Assembly (NCBI GenBank): GCA_905215555.1
Contig: CAJMQU010000036.1
Span: forward strand, 1 to 44,624
Length of the DNA stretch: 44,624 nucleotides
Source of the DNA: an uncultured bacterium
Lineage (GTDB): Bacteria; Bacteroidota; Bacteroidia; Bacteroidales; Bacteroidaceae
Direction: 5' to 3'
Shown here: piece by piece, positions 32,655 to 41,971 of the stretch
Numbering within the stretch: position 1 is the stretch's first letter
Layout of the letters: every line of letters starts with the position of its first letter
Translations under genes and position numbers: made by a program
Notes under the pieces: model-generated
Seen by the model: the letters and a program-made list of their open reading frames with translations, nothing else
Databases searched by the model: none
Told to the model about the DNA's origin: nothing

Positions 32655-33236
32655 ATGTTGGACAATTTGAAGAAATATAAGGTGATACTTGCCAGTAATT
32701 CTCCCCGGAGGAGAGAATTGCTTGCGGGGTTGGGTGTGGACTATGAGGTGCGGACTTTACCTGATGTCGATGAATCTTATCCGGAGTCTTTGCAGGGGGC
32801 AGCTATTCCTTTGTATATTGCTAAAGAAAAGGCAGACGCCTATGTTGCCATGATGCAACCCGGTGAGTTGATGATTACGGCGGATACGATTGTCTGGCTG
32901 GACGGGCAGGTTCTGGGAAAACCGACGGATCGTGAGGATGCTTTACGAATGCTGCGCACGATGTCGGGACGTGCTCATGAAGTATTTACGGGCGTATGCA
33001 TTACCACTACTGAATGGCAGCGGAGTTTCACTGCACAGACCGAAGTACGTTTTGCAACTCTGAGCGAAGAGGAAATGGCCTATTACGTGGATAAATTCCA
33101 ACCTATGGATAAAGCCGGTGCCTACGGAGTGCAGGAGTGGATTGGCTTTATCGGCGTAGAAAATATCTCGGGAAGTTACTATAACATTATGGGGCTTCCG
33201 GTTCAGAAACTATACAGGGAACTGCTGCAAGTGTAA
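32655..33236 (+). CDS. maf: Maf-like nucleoside triphosphate pyrophosphatase
   Basis: A 193-residue cytoplasmic enzyme of the Maf/HAM1-like family that hydrolyses non-canonical or modified nucleotides (dTTP/UTP type). The family signature ILASNSPRRRELL lies at residues 11-23, MITADTIVWLDGQVLGKP near 75 contains the conserved acidic and lysine residues, and DKAGAYGVQEWIGFIGVENISGSYYNIMGLP (shown here as DKAGAYG and YYNIMGLP) ends the fold. Length is normal. Convergent with the M28 gene, 1 bp apart. Confidence 0.92.
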   Translation: MLDNLKKYKVILASNSPRRRELLAGLGVDYEVRTLPDVDESYPESLQGAAIPLYIAKEKADAYVAMMQPGELMITADTIVWLDGQVLGKPTDREDALRMLRTMSGRAHEVFTGVCITTTEWQRSFTAQTEVRFATLSEEEMAYYVDKFQPMDKAGAYGVQEWIGFIGVENISGSYYNIMGLPVQKLYRELLQV

Positions 33237-33237
33237 A

Positions 33238-34239
33238 TCAATACTTTTCCTCATTGGCCAGATTCCAGGCGTTCAGAAAAGAAGCCTTTGTTATTTCTAC
33301 TATCTTCTTCCAGTTCAGTTTGTCTGTATGGTCGGAAGGTTGGTGGTAGTCCGGATGACCGTCGGTGTGATACCAGATGATGGGAACGCCCGCTTTGGCA
33401 AAAGAACCGTTATCGCTACCGCCTATGGGATTATCCCATGGACGATAGTCCGGTTCCAGTTCCAGATTATACTTCTTGATATCTTCTTTCAGCCATTTGC
33501 CGAAAGCCGGATTGGCTTCCGTATAGAAATAAACAACCTGCATGGGTTGCTGTGGTTTATTGTTGCGCCCTATCATATCAAAGTTCAGATACCCTTTCAC
33601 CTGTGAAATGAAAGGGCAAGTCTGTACGAAATATTTCGAACCTAGCAATCCTTTTTCTTCGCCATCCCAAAAAGCGAAGATTATATTCCGTTCCGGTTGC
33701 TTGCCACTGGTAATGAATGCTCTGGCTATTTGCAAGACGGCAGAGACTCCGGAAGCATTATCATCGGCACCATTGTAAATCCGGTCACCATCAAGGGCGG
33801 GGTCTGTCCCTAAATGGTCGAAGTGCGCTCCGACAATTGCATACTCACGGGTGTTTTTACCAGGAATCATTCCTAATACATTTGCCATTGCCAGTTTCTG
33901 ATGCACTTCCTTTTTTAATAGAGCTATTGAATCGGGATGTACTTCCAGATGTCCCCTTTTCTGTCGTTCTCTTCTGTAGGCTTCGAAGGGTTGAAAATAA
34001 CTGTCTCCCAACGGTTGCACTCCCATGGCTTGCAGTAGCGAGGCGATGTATTGGGCAGCTACTCTGGAGCCGTGATATCCGGCTTCGCGCCCTTGCAATT
34101 CATCGTGTGCCAGAAAACCGATGTATGCTTCGGCTGATGTACGGTTTATGCTGTTTAGTCCCTTTTCTACGGGAGTCTGCGCATATATTGCCAGATAACT
34201 GAAGCAACAAACAGCAAGGAGAATACAGTATCTTTTCAT
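33238..34239 (-). CDS. M28-family metallopeptidase
   Basis: A 333-residue exported zinc peptidase. Signal peptide 1-20 (MKRYCILLAV...IYA/Q). The M28 zinc-binding set is visible: H139 in AHFDHLG, D159/D160 in YNGADDNASG, E194-E195 in FWDGEEKGLLG, D221 in NFDMIG and H304 in HQPSDH. M28 enzymes are aminopeptidases or, in some relatives, glutaminyl cyclases; this one lacks other domains. It begins 23 bp downstream of the TPR gene on the minus strand, so both are probably in one transcript. Confidence 0.9.
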   Translation of the reverse strand: MKRYCILLAVCCFSYLAIYAQTPVEKGLNSINRTSAEAYIGFLAHDELQGREAGYHGSRVAAQYIASLLQAMGVQPLGDSYFQPFEAYRRERQKRGHLEVHPDSIALLKKEVHQKLAMANVLGMIPGKNTREYAIVGAHFDHLGTDPALDGDRIYNGADDNASGVSAVLQIARAFITSGKQPERNIIFAFWDGEEKGLLGSKYFVQTCPFISQVKGYLNFDMIGRNNKPQQPMQVVYFYTEANPAFGKWLKEDIKKYNLELEPDYRPWDNPIGGSDNGSFAKAGVPIIWYHTDGHPDYHQPSDHTDKLNWKKIVEITKASFLNAWNLANEEKY

Positions 34240-34262
34240 TTAATCTTGATTTATAGTTCTTA

Positions 34263-36452
34263 TTATTCAATCATATCCAGCATCAGTGGAATATCCTCTT
34301 CGGCAATACCCTGTTTGAGAAGACTTTTCCGGTCTCTGTCGAATATCTCCAGAAAAGCATCTTTACTGCCGCTTTCTGCCATAGCTTTGCCGTACAGTCC
34401 GGCAGCTTTTTCTATGCTTCCCAGCCCCCATGCCACATGTCCGGCGTTAAGGTAGTCGGTGGCAAGCGGTTTTCCGGCAAGAATCTTATCGTAGTATTTC
34501 ATGGCCTGTTCGTGTTTGCCACTGACGAACGAACACCAACCGATGCCACGCCATGCCTTCATGCAATCATTTTCCAGAAAGTCCAGTTTGAAGAAATATT
34601 GCAATGCTTCATCATATCGTTTCTGTTCAGCCAGGCAACTGCCGGTGTAGAACAATACATTCCGATTTTCCGGCTGGATGGCTTCCACGCGATGATAATA
34701 TTCTAAGGCTGCATCAAAATTCTTCATCTGGCGGTAGCATGTAGCCAGATGGCGGAGCGTCCACAGGTGGTCGGGTTTCAGCATGTCAGCTTTCGTGTAG
34801 GCATCCACGGCTTCCTGGTATCGTTTTTCTTTTTGTAGGCAGAAACCTGTTTTCTGGAAAATATCAGCGTTAGCCTGTTTCCGGTCAATCAGTATCCGGT
34901 AGAGCTCCAATGCTTCTGCCGGATGTTCTTTGCTGAAGTGGAAGTCGGCAACGGCAGTCAGTAGTTCGGGATCACTCAACAACCCTTTCAGTACCGGATT
35001 ACGATGCAAAGATATCTCTTCCTGGAAGATGTTGTGGAACTCATATCTGCGCTGGTTTAGCTTGAAGAAACGGTATAAATCGTGAATATACTGGTTGCTG
35101 ATCACATCAGGTCGGTCGGCATATTGCTTCAGGCTTGCGCTGTTTTTTTCTTCCATAAAGTCGCTTTGGTCTTGGGGAGTCATCTGGCTCAGCATCATAT
35201 CACGTTGTGCCTGCGGCAGTTGTGCGATGGTGAAGCAGAACGAATACTTATCGCTGTTGCAGAAGAAACCCGATTGCAGGATGATGGAGAGAACGGAACT
35301 TTCGTTTGATTGGTTCAGCCCGACCTGATGGATGATGCTGGAGTGCATCCGGTCGAAAGGATAGAACCAGTTATGCGGTTCGCGGAAGAAAGGATATCCT
35401 TTGAGTTGTGCGAAGGTACTCATGTACACGTCAGCTCCTTCCAACTGTAAATCATTCATTTCACGTATCTTATCTCCCAAGCCCGATTGTTCGAATGCTT
35501 GTTCCCAGTCCGGGTTGCGGTCATTCTCGTCCGTTTCTTCAAAACCGAACTTCATGTTGCGCATGATGTTTACGTTTCTTATCATTTCGGGGATGATTTC
35601 TTCCCGCATTTTCCTGTCAATCTTCTCTGTCTCCTGGCTACGGAGCAGCTGAATATAAACACGGTTCAACTGTTTACTGAAGTCCGGGTCTTCTTTGTAG
35701 AGCGATATGCGTGCTTCCAGTTCCGGATAAAGCGCAATGCGTGAGGGATAAAGATGCAGGGCGATGACAAGTCCCACCAAAGCCCTTTGGTTTACCTGAG
35801 GATTGACGTGACGCAAACCGTTGAGCAGCCAGTTAACTTTGCGCTCGTCAAAACATTCCATAAGGCTGAGGGTGACAGCACTGACAAACAGGCATAAGTC
35901 GTTGACCGGTAGTATCTCCGAACGGAGCATGGTTTCTGCTTGCACCATTTCTTCTACCGTCCAGCTACTGTTGCTCCACGTAGTGAGGAACATGACTTGC
36001 AAGGTCTCTTCATGCCGTTTCAGAATAGTATCCAGTCCCTGGTAATTCGCCAATTGCGATACGGCCATCTCGTCCGTGAAACCTTCCAGAATCCTCTGGA
36101 AAGCGGAGAGGTCGTATGCTTTCGGAAGCTGGTTCGGATTTCTGCGTAAGGAGTGATAGTAGTGGGTAGACACCTCATCCAGCAGGGTAAGGCGCGTCTG
36201 ATCGGCTATCTCCCAAGTGTCAGCCAATAGTCGGCGGTATAATTTCTGCCGTTCCGGATCCGTCATACCCAACTTCATGTATTGCAACATATATTGGTAG
36301 GAAGTCTGGATTTGCTCCAAACGGTTGCGGAGAGTCCAGTCGTTACCGTTGTACAGGAAAGCATCCAAGTGAACGAGAGCTTCTTTCAACCGTTTGTTTT
36401 CCAGCAGACTGATAATCTGGTTATAATGTTTTTGGATGGATTGTTCATTCAT
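34263..36452 (-). CDS. Large tetratricopeptide-repeat protein
   Basis: A 729-residue protein without signal peptide. The N-terminal two thirds are helical with few recognisable motifs (NEQSIQKHYNQIISLLENK, NPQVNQRALVGLVIALHLYPS). Residues about 500-700 contain consecutive TPRs, for example ALELYRILIDRKQANADIFQ, YQEAVDAYTKADMLKPDH, FDAALEYYHRVEAIQPENRN and YDEALQYFFKLDFLEND. It should be a scaffold for protein contacts; the partner is unknown. The M28 gene follows 23 bp downstream. A minus-strand TATTTTTG at 36491-36498 is a good -7 box about 40 nt upstream. Confidence 0.85.
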   Translation of the reverse strand: MNEQSIQKHYNQIISLLENKRLKEALVHLDAFLYNGNDWTLRNRLEQIQTSYQYMLQYMKLGMTDPERQKLYRRLLADTWEIADQTRLTLLDEVSTHYYHSLRRNPNQLPKAYDLSAFQRILEGFTDEMAVSQLANYQGLDTILKRHEETLQVMFLTTWSNSSWTVEEMVQAETMLRSEILPVNDLCLFVSAVTLSLMECFDERKVNWLLNGLRHVNPQVNQRALVGLVIALHLYPSRIALYPELEARISLYKEDPDFSKQLNRVYIQLLRSQETEKIDRKMREEIIPEMIRNVNIMRNMKFGFEETDENDRNPDWEQAFEQSGLGDKIREMNDLQLEGADVYMSTFAQLKGYPFFREPHNWFYPFDRMHSSIIHQVGLNQSNESSVLSIILQSGFFCNSDKYSFCFTIAQLPQAQRDMMLSQMTPQDQSDFMEEKNSASLKQYADRPDVISNQYIHDLYRFFKLNQRRYEFHNIFQEEISLHRNPVLKGLLSDPELLTAVADFHFSKEHPAEALELYRILIDRKQANADIFQKTGFCLQKEKRYQEAVDAYTKADMLKPDHLWTLRHLATCYRQMKNFDAALEYYHRVEAIQPENRNVLFYTGSCLAEQKRYDEALQYFFKLDFLENDCMKAWRGIGWCSFVSGKHEQAMKYYDKILAGKPLATDYLNAGHVAWGLGSIEKAAGLYGKAMAESGSKDAFLEIFDRDRKSLLKQGIAEEDIPLMLDMIE

Positions 36453-36519
36453 ATTCAGGCCTTTCTTTAATACTTTATTTATATAAGGTACAAAAATAAT
36501 GCCAAAAAGGTTCGGCCCT

Positions 36520-37434
36520 TTAGAAAATGCTGATGGCTGTCTTAGTTGTCAGTAGTTCAAGAGCTTTCATGCCCATCACGGAGTTGCCTTTCGGGTTGAG
36601 TCGCGGACTCCATACGGCTACCGAGTACTTGCGCGGACAAACTGCCGCAATGCCACCGCCTACGCCGCTTTTACCGGGTAGCCCCACCAGATAGGAAAAT
36701 TCACCGGCTTCATCGTAGAAACCGCACGTCTGCATAATGGCGTTGATACGCTTCACTTGCGATATGGTCAGTTCGGTACCGTCGAAGTTGAATGGCCTGG
36801 TATGGTCAGCAAAGGGGAGAAACGCGCGTGCCAGCTCCCGGCAATTCATGCCTATGGAACATTGGCGGAAGTAGAAGCGGAGCACCCGTTCGATGTCGTT
36901 TTCTATATTGCCGTGATACTTCAGCATGTTGGCGATGGCAGCATTCAGATAGCCGTATTCTCGTTCGGAAGTTGCCATACTTTCATTATACTGTATCATG
37001 TCATTGCCGCAAAGCTTCCGTACAAAAGAAAGATATTCTCTTTCAGGATAATCAAGTACTGAGAGCAATACGTCGGCCATTACCAGCGCTCCTGCATTGA
37101 TCAGCGGATTACGTGGAATGCCTTGTTCCATTTCCAGTTGGAAGATGGAGTTGAATGCATTGCCGGATGGTTCCACACCTATGCGCTTCCAAAGCTCGTT
37201 GCCCACCCGTCCGAAACTCATGGCAAGGGAGAATACTTTCGAAATACTTTGCACGGCGAAGCGTTCATCGCTGTCTCCCTGGGCATATTCCTTTCCTTCG
37301 ATGGTGCGCAGGCAGATACCGTAGCTGTCGGGATTTACTTTCAGCAATTCAGGAATATAACTTGCCGGTTCACCTATTTGGGCGTACGGCTGTATTTCCT
37401 CATATATCTCTTTCAGAATCTGGCTGTAGTTCAT
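36520..37434 (-). CDS. glsA: Glutaminase A
   Basis: A 304-residue serine-dependent glutaminase that converts glutamine to glutamate and ammonia. Start at ATG 37434 (MNYSQILKEIYEEI) is the family's usual beginning; an upstream frame to 37500 would overlap the porin gene. Catalytic pair S63 and K66 stand in AVQSISKVF. Further signatures are EPSGNAFNSI, NPLINAGAL, YGYLNAAIANML and GKSGVGGGI near the end. In Bacteroidetes and enterics such enzymes help acid resistance through ammonia release. The porin gene ends 16 bp upstream, so they form an operon. Confidence 0.95.
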   Translation of the reverse strand: MNYSQILKEIYEEIQPYAQIGEPASYIPELLKVNPDSYGICLRTIEGKEYAQGDSDERFAVQSISKVFSLAMSFGRVGNELWKRIGVEPSGNAFNSIFQLEMEQGIPRNPLINAGALVMADVLLSVLDYPEREYLSFVRKLCGNDMIQYNESMATSEREYGYLNAAIANMLKYHGNIENDIERVLRFYFRQCSIGMNCRELARAFLPFADHTRPFNFDGTELTISQVKRINAIMQTCGFYDEAGEFSYLVGLPGKSGVGGGIAAVCPRKYSVAVWSPRLNPKGNSVMGMKALELLTTKTAISIF

Positions 37435-37450
37435 GATGTTGTGGTTTTCT

Positions 37451-38473
37451 TTAGAAGCGTACTTGCAACTGTGCTTGAAGCAGGTTGTTGTTGTCTCCAA
37501 TGTGACGGTTACAGTATGTGTATTGTGCCTGTACCCTGCATTTGGGGTAGAACCAGTATTGCAGTCCTACTACATAATTGGTTTGTTTATCGTCCGCCAC
37601 CTTGCTTTTGTTGAAGTAATCGTAGGATGCTATTACGTCGAACTTAGGGAATACATGGGCGGAAGCAGTCACGTAGTAACCGTCGCTTTTGACGCGTCCA
37701 TCTTTTCCGGCAAGATATTCCGTGCGTATGTCAACCGGTTTGGTCTTGATGACCGCACCTGCCGACCAGCGGTTGCGGGTGTAGTTATCGCCTGCCTGTA
37801 TATCTGGATTGAGGGAGGAAGTCGCAACAGCGCATCCTTTTCCTTTCACGAAAGAACCGCCTACAGACAACCAGTCCAGCGGATTTACCATCAAGCTGCC
37901 TACAATATCTTTCTGGTTATTCTTATCTTTCAGGTTGATTCCTTGTCCGTTCATTAATGCAAAATTATAATTGACCAGTTTGCCGAACAAGTCACCGTAG
38001 ATCAGTAATCCCATATCGCGTCCGCTGGAAGAACCATATAACGGGTCACTGCCGTTGATTCCCGCCAGATAGTTGACGGATTGTGAGTAGCAGTTTATCA
38101 GTTCTACATAGCAGGGAGACATCGGATTCTCAATCGTATACATGGTTTTGAACTGTCCGATGCGGGCGGTCAGTTGCGGTAAGAATTTGTATTCGGTGTA
38201 TGCTTCGAGAATTTTTCCGGTATTGGCGAAGCTGTACATGAAGTAGCATGTCCAGCGGTCGGTGATTTTTCCTCGTGCCATGAAGATGACACGTTTGATG
38301 TCGAATGTGTTGCTGCCGCCATTCGCGTCATCGTAGGTATATCCCACCTGTGCATATCCGGCGAGGCTGATACGGTCTTTAAGTGTGTTTACTACGTCAT
38401 TCAAACAAGCATCTTGTGCGGTTACCATCCAAGCGGATAGCAGGAAGGCAAAGGATAACAGCGTTCGTTTCAT
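37451..38473 (-). CDS. Phosphate-selective-porin-like (OprO/OprP) outer-membrane protein
   Basis: A 340-residue beta-barrel protein. Signal peptide 1-19 (MKRTLLSFAF...VTAQ). Alternating strands follow: ISLAGYAQVGYTYDDANGG, FDIKRVIFMARGKITDRW, then ARIGQFKTMYTIENPMSP. It ends QAQLQVRF, with the terminal Phe of outer-membrane barrels. The RARL-like segment and FDIKRV pattern fit the OprO/OprP-type porin family. The substrate is unknown; being upstream of glutaminase, glutamine or small nutrient passage is a guess. A hairpin stands in its 5' region at 38524-38554. Confidence 0.8.
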   Translation of the reverse strand: MKRTLLSFAFLLSAWMVTAQDACLNDVVNTLKDRISLAGYAQVGYTYDDANGGSNTFDIKRVIFMARGKITDRWTCYFMYSFANTGKILEAYTEYKFLPQLTARIGQFKTMYTIENPMSPCYVELINCYSQSVNYLAGINGSDPLYGSSSGRDMGLLIYGDLFGKLVNYNFALMNGQGINLKDKNNQKDIVGSLMVNPLDWLSVGGSFVKGKGCAVATSSLNPDIQAGDNYTRNRWSAGAVIKTKPVDIRTEYLAGKDGRVKSDGYYVTASAHVFPKFDVIASYDYFNKSKVADDKQTNYVVGLQYWFYPKCRVQAQYTYCNRHIGDNNNLLQAQLQVRF

Positions 38474-38523
38474 TTTTAAGATAATGTGTTTACTTAGAAT
38501 AATGATAATCTATCGAAAGGAAA

Positions 38524-38554
38524 GAATGGGTATGCGTCGTCCGTGTACCCATTC
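38524..38554 (-). promoter_or_regulatory. Hairpin in the porin 5' region
   Basis: GAATGGGTA (38524-38532) pairs with TACCCATTC (38546-38554), with a further AAAG/CTTT pairing around it. It lies between the pgk terminator and the porin start at 38473. It could be a second pgk terminator or a leader element of the porin-glsA operon. No known riboswitch pattern is recognised. Confidence 0.4.
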
Positions 38555-38597
38555 TCCTTTCTCTAAATTATACCATTTATATACTTGAATATAAGAT

Positions 38598-38635
38598 TAA
38601 AAAAAGGCAACTCTTTGGAAAAAAGAGCTGCCTTT
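38598..38635 (-). terminator. Terminator after pgk
   Basis: On the minus strand AAAGGCAGCTCTTT pairs with AAAGAGTTGCCTTT, followed by TTTTTAATC. It begins about 20 bp after the pgk stop. Confidence 0.85.
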
Positions 38636-38655
38636 CCGTATGATAATGTTTATTC

Positions 38656-39912
38656 TTATTCGTTGATAGCAGCGATACCCGGAAGAACTTTTCCTTCGAT
38701 TGCTTCAAGCAATGCCCCACCACCTGTTGACACATAAGAAACACCGCTTGCCAGACCGAACTTGTTAACACAAGCTACAGAGTCACCGCCACCTACGAGT
38801 GAGAAAGCACCGTTCTTAGTAGCTTCTACGATAGCTTCGCCTACTGCACGTGAGCCGTGAGTGAAGTTCTCGAATTCGAATACACCGGTCGGGCCATTCC
38901 ACAGGATAGTCTTGGAATTCTTGATAACTTCTGCAAAGATTTCCTCGGTCTTGGGACCGATATCCAGACCTTCCCAACCATCAGGAATTTCGTCTACCGG
39001 ACAGAACTTGGTGTTGGCATCGTTAGAGAAAGCATCGGCAATCTTAGCGTCAACAGCCAATACCATGTTTACACCTTTCTCTTTTGCTTTCTTCATCAGG
39101 TCGAGAGCCAGATCCAGTTTGTCATCTTCGCAGATAGAGATACCGATCTTGCCACCCATAGCCTTAGTGAAAGTATAAGTCATACCACCGGCGATAATCA
39201 GGTTGTCCACCTTACCCAGCAGGTTCTCGATAATTTCGATCTTTGAAGAAACCTTAGAACCACCCATGATAGCAGTGAACGGACGTTTGATGTCATTCAA
39301 AACCTTATCAACAGCCTTTACTTCTTTTTCCATCAGATAACCGAACATCTTGTGGTCTTTGTCGAAGTATTTAGCAATCAAAGCTGTAGAAGCGTGTGCA
39401 CGGTGGGCAGTACCGAAAGCGTCGTTTACGTAGCAGTCAGCGTAAGAAGCTAATTTCTTGGTGAATTCTTTCTGGCTTTCCTTAACAGCCTTCTTGGCAG
39501 CAGCCTTTTCTTCGTCTGTAGCATCTTCGGCCAAACCACGGGGTTTGCCTTCTTCTTCAGCATAGAAACGAAGGTTTTCGAGCAACAGCACTTCACCCGG
39601 TTGCAGAGCAGCAGCTTTCACAGCAGCTTCTTCGCCCATGCAGTCGTTAGCAAACTGTACCTCAACACCCAGCAATTCAGATAAATGTTTCAGGATGTGT
39701 TTCAGAGAGAACTTATCAGCCGGACCTTTCGGACGACCGAGGTGAGAACCGATAATTATACTGCCACCGTCAGCCAGGATTTTCTTCAGCGTAGGAAGAG
39801 CAGCGCGCATACGGTTATCATCTGTAATGTTGAAGTTTTCGTCCAGGGGCACATTGAAATCCACGCGGACGAATGCCTTTTTACCGGCAAAGTTGAATTG
39901 ATCAATTGTCAT
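38656..39912 (-). CDS. pgk: Phosphoglycerate kinase
   Basis: A 418-residue glycolytic enzyme that transfers phosphate from 1,3-bisphosphoglycerate to ADP. VRVDFNVPLDENFNITDDNR near residue 16 carries the conserved substrate-binding Asp and Asn; GSHLGRPKGP near 57, NDAFGTAHRAHASTA near 165, IMGGSKVSSKIE near 213, WNGPTGVFE near 345 and GGGDSVACVNKFG near 375 complete the family pattern. Length is slightly above the usual 395-400 because of a charged insert near 125-150 (EEKAAAKKAVKE), common in Bacteroidetes. A terminator follows and TATCTTTG stands 47 bp upstream. Confidence 0.97.
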   Translation of the reverse strand: MTIDQFNFAGKKAFVRVDFNVPLDENFNITDDNRMRAALPTLKKILADGGSIIIGSHLGRPKGPADKFSLKHILKHLSELLGVEVQFANDCMGEEAAVKAAALQPGEVLLLENLRFYAEEEGKPRGLAEDATDEEKAAAKKAVKESQKEFTKKLASYADCYVNDAFGTAHRAHASTALIAKYFDKDHKMFGYLMEKEVKAVDKVLNDIKRPFTAIMGGSKVSSKIEIIENLLGKVDNLIIAGGMTYTFTKAMGGKIGISICEDDKLDLALDLMKKAKEKGVNMVLAVDAKIADAFSNDANTKFCPVDEIPDGWEGLDIGPKTEEIFAEVIKNSKTILWNGPTGVFEFENFTHGSRAVGEAIVEATKNGAFSLVGGGDSVACVNKFGLASGVSYVSTGGGALLEAIEGKVLPGIAAINE

Positions 39913-39958
39913 AATACTCTATTTATTTAAAAGTGTTACTGATTTCATTTCGTGAGCG

Positions 39959-39966
39959 CAAAGATA
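39959..39966 (-). promoter_or_regulatory. pgk -7 box (TATCTTTG)
   Basis: Exact TAnnTTTG match on the minus strand, giving a leader of about 40 nt. No clear TTG at the best -33 spacing. Confidence 0.5.
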
Positions 39967-40002
39967 ATGTTTATTTCTTTTCTTTTGCTATGAAACCGTC
40001 AT

Positions 40003-40677
40003 TTATTCTTTATCTTTCGGCTTCTCTTTGCTAACTTTATACTTCTCGCAATAATATTTGCACATCAATTGCAAACCGCAGTTGTCACATTGCGGTGTAC
40101 GTGCCTGGCAGACGTATCGCCCGTGCAGAATCAACCAATGGTGGGCAATGGGGATGTCAGCTTCGGGAATGTTTTTCACCAGTTCTTTTTCTACGCTGAA
40201 CGGGGTGGTGCAGGCATCCGACACCAGTCCGAGGCGGTGGCTGACGCGGAACACATGGGTGTCTACCGCCATTGCCGCTTTGTTGAATACGACGGATTGA
40301 ATCACGTTTGCCGTCTTGCGTCCTACGCCGGGTAGTTTCACGAGGTCTTCCAGGGTACCGGGCACTTCGCTGTTGAAGTCTTTCACCAGCATCTTAGCCA
40401 TGCCCACCAGGTGCTTTGCTTTATTGTTGGGATAAGACACGCTGCGGATATACTCATAGATTACTTCGGGTGTACTGGCTGCGAGGGCTTCCGGGGTAGG
40501 GAAGTCGCGGTACAATGGCGGCGTAATCATATTTACCCGTTTGTCTGTACATTGGGCGGAGAGAATAACCGCTATCAACAGTTCGAACGGATTGTTGTAG
40601 TGCAGTTCTGTTTCGGCTATGGGACGGTTCTCCCGAAACCAGGCGAGGATTTTCTCGTAACGTTCTTTTTTTCTCAT
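40003..40677 (-). CDS. nth: Endonuclease III (DNA glycosylase/AP lyase)
   Basis: A 224-residue base-excision repair enzyme that removes oxidised pyrimidines and cuts at the abasic site. The helix-hairpin-helix motif KLPGVGRKTANVI (114-126) contains catalytic K121, and catalytic D139 lies in AVDTHVFRVSHRLG; both numbers are one above the E. coli enzyme. The iron-sulfur cluster motif C-x6-C-x2-C-x5-C is complete in CQARTPQCDNCGLQLMC. Length is normal, with a lysine-rich tail. Its ATG overlaps the stop of the MFS gene by four bases, so the two are coupled. Confidence 0.96.
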   Translation of the reverse strand: MRKKERYEKILAWFRENRPIAETELHYNNPFELLIAVILSAQCTDKRVNMITPPLYRDFPTPEALAASTPEVIYEYIRSVSYPNNKAKHLVGMAKMLVKDFNSEVPGTLEDLVKLPGVGRKTANVIQSVVFNKAAMAVDTHVFRVSHRLGLVSDACTTPFSVEKELVKNIPEADIPIAHHWLILHGRYVCQARTPQCDNCGLQLMCKYYCEKYKVSKEKPKDKE

Positions 40678-41870
40678 CGCAATTTGTTTTTATGGTAATG
40701 TGGAGCTACTTTTCCATTAAAATAGAGCATGGACACAATGGTGAGGCAGGCTCCGAATAAATAAGCTTTATCAAAAGTGCTGACCTCCGCAATATATCCT
40801 CCTGCCAGCATACCGATGCCGATTCCTACATCCCAGGAAGTCAGATAGCTGGAAGTGGCGGTGCCGCGTTGGCTGTTGGGGGCCAGGTTGACGAACAGCG
40901 TATTGTAAGCCGGAAACATGATTCCGAAACCGACTCCCAGCAACAGGGCTATTGCAAAGAAAACAATGGTGCATAGCAGGCTGTTCCAATTGATAAGGTA
41001 TACGCATGCTGAAAGTAGGAAGAAGCTGAATACCACGAGGTAAAGTCCGGCAGAAATGACTTGCGTAATTTTGCCCCTATCCACAATCTTTCCGGAGAAG
41101 ATACGTGAAATGGCCATACCTATAGCCATGAAAGTGAAGAAGAATCCCGTGGTAGCATTGATGCCGATTTGTTTGGCGTACATGGCCACATAGTTTGTTG
41201 TCATTCCGTAAGGTATTGAAAGCAATAACAGGCTGATGCCTGCCGGAATGCCTTTCAGTAAAATGAAGCGGTCGAGCGATATCGGTTCCCGTTTTACAGG
41301 TGGTTTATAGGGTGTCTTTACCAGGCTTGCACAAGCGAAGCCGGCGATACAGGAGCCCAGTGAGCAACAGAATATGGTGGTATAACTCATCCCCGCATCA
41401 TGCAGGAACAAACCGGACATCGGGCCTACTGCCATTGCTATGTTGTTAGAAAGTCCGTAGTAGCCCAATCCTTCGCCGCGTCGTGACGAAGGCATGATAT
41501 CGATGACCACCGTATTTCCACCCACTGTTACCATTCCGAACGAAACACCTTGTATGATGCGGAACAGGATGAACAGCGTCAGCGAACCGGCAATGATATA
41601 TCCGGCAAATATCGTCATAAAGATGAAGTAAGCCATCAAATATAAGGGCTTGCGGGCGAAACTGTCCAAAAAATATCCGGAGAAAGGGCGGATGCATAAT
41701 GCAGCTACTGTATAACAGGAGAGAATGATGCCGATTGTTGAATTACCCGTACTGAACACTTCGGACAGATAAAAGGGAAGTACCGGTATCAGCAACCAGA
41801 AACCGAAGTACAGCAGGAAGTTGGCTGCAAGAATAAAACAATAGCTGGGAGTGACAAGTCTATCTTTCAT
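40674..41870 (-). CDS. Major facilitator superfamily transporter
   Basis: A 398-residue inner-membrane protein with about twelve hydrophobic segments, starting near residue 12 (FILAANFLLYFGFWLLIPVL). Loop 2-3 motif A-like GYFLDSFARKPLYLM stands near 63-77, and the second copy GKIVDRGKITQVISAG near 255 marks the half repeat. MFS members use proton gradients to move drugs or metabolites; this subgroup resembles drug-efflux/sugar-efflux types. The substrate is unknown. It overlaps nth by 4 bp and is separated from pheS by a long inverted repeat. Confidence 0.85.
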   Translation of the reverse strand: MKDRLVTPSYCFILAANFLLYFGFWLLIPVLPFYLSEVFSTGNSTIGIILSCYTVAALCIRPFSGYFLDSFARKPLYLMAYFIFMTIFAGYIIAGSLTLFILFRIIQGVSFGMVTVGGNTVVIDIMPSSRRGEGLGYYGLSNNIAMAVGPMSGLFLHDAGMSYTTIFCCSLGSCIAGFACASLVKTPYKPPVKREPISLDRFILLKGIPAGISLLLLSIPYGMTTNYVAMYAKQIGINATTGFFFTFMAIGMAISRIFSGKIVDRGKITQVISAGLYLVVFSFFLLSACVYLINWNSLLCTIVFFAIALLLGVGFGIMFPAYNTLFVNLAPNSQRGTATSSYLTSWDVGIGIGMLAGGYIAEVSTFDKAYLFGACLTIVSMLYFNGKVAPHYHKNKLR

Positions 41871-41877
41871 TTTTATA

Positions 41878-41968
41878 AAGTTGAGAGTTGAGAATTGAGA
41901 GTTGAGAGTCAGGCTACGCTATCATGCTGCAAGCAACTCTCAACTCCCAATTCTCAACTCTCAACTTA
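41878..41968. repeat. Long inverted repeat between pheS and the MFS gene
   Basis: The left arm (about 41878-41909) consists of repeated TTGAGAG units and pairs with the right arm (about 41935-41968, CTCAACT units) with one mismatch over about 31-33 bp and a loop of about 25 nt. It would form a strong hairpin in the pheS-MFS transcript. It may act as a terminator for pheS, though the following T-run is weak. Confidence 0.85.
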
Positions 41969-41971
41969 TTT

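Noticed and set aside
36505..36522. Short AAAGG/CCTTT hairpin after glsA as a terminator
   Set aside because: The stem is only about five base pairs and the T-run short; it may be real but is too weak to list.
37435..37500. Earlier start for glsA
   Set aside because: It would overlap the porin gene; MNYSQILKEI at 37434 is the usual family start.
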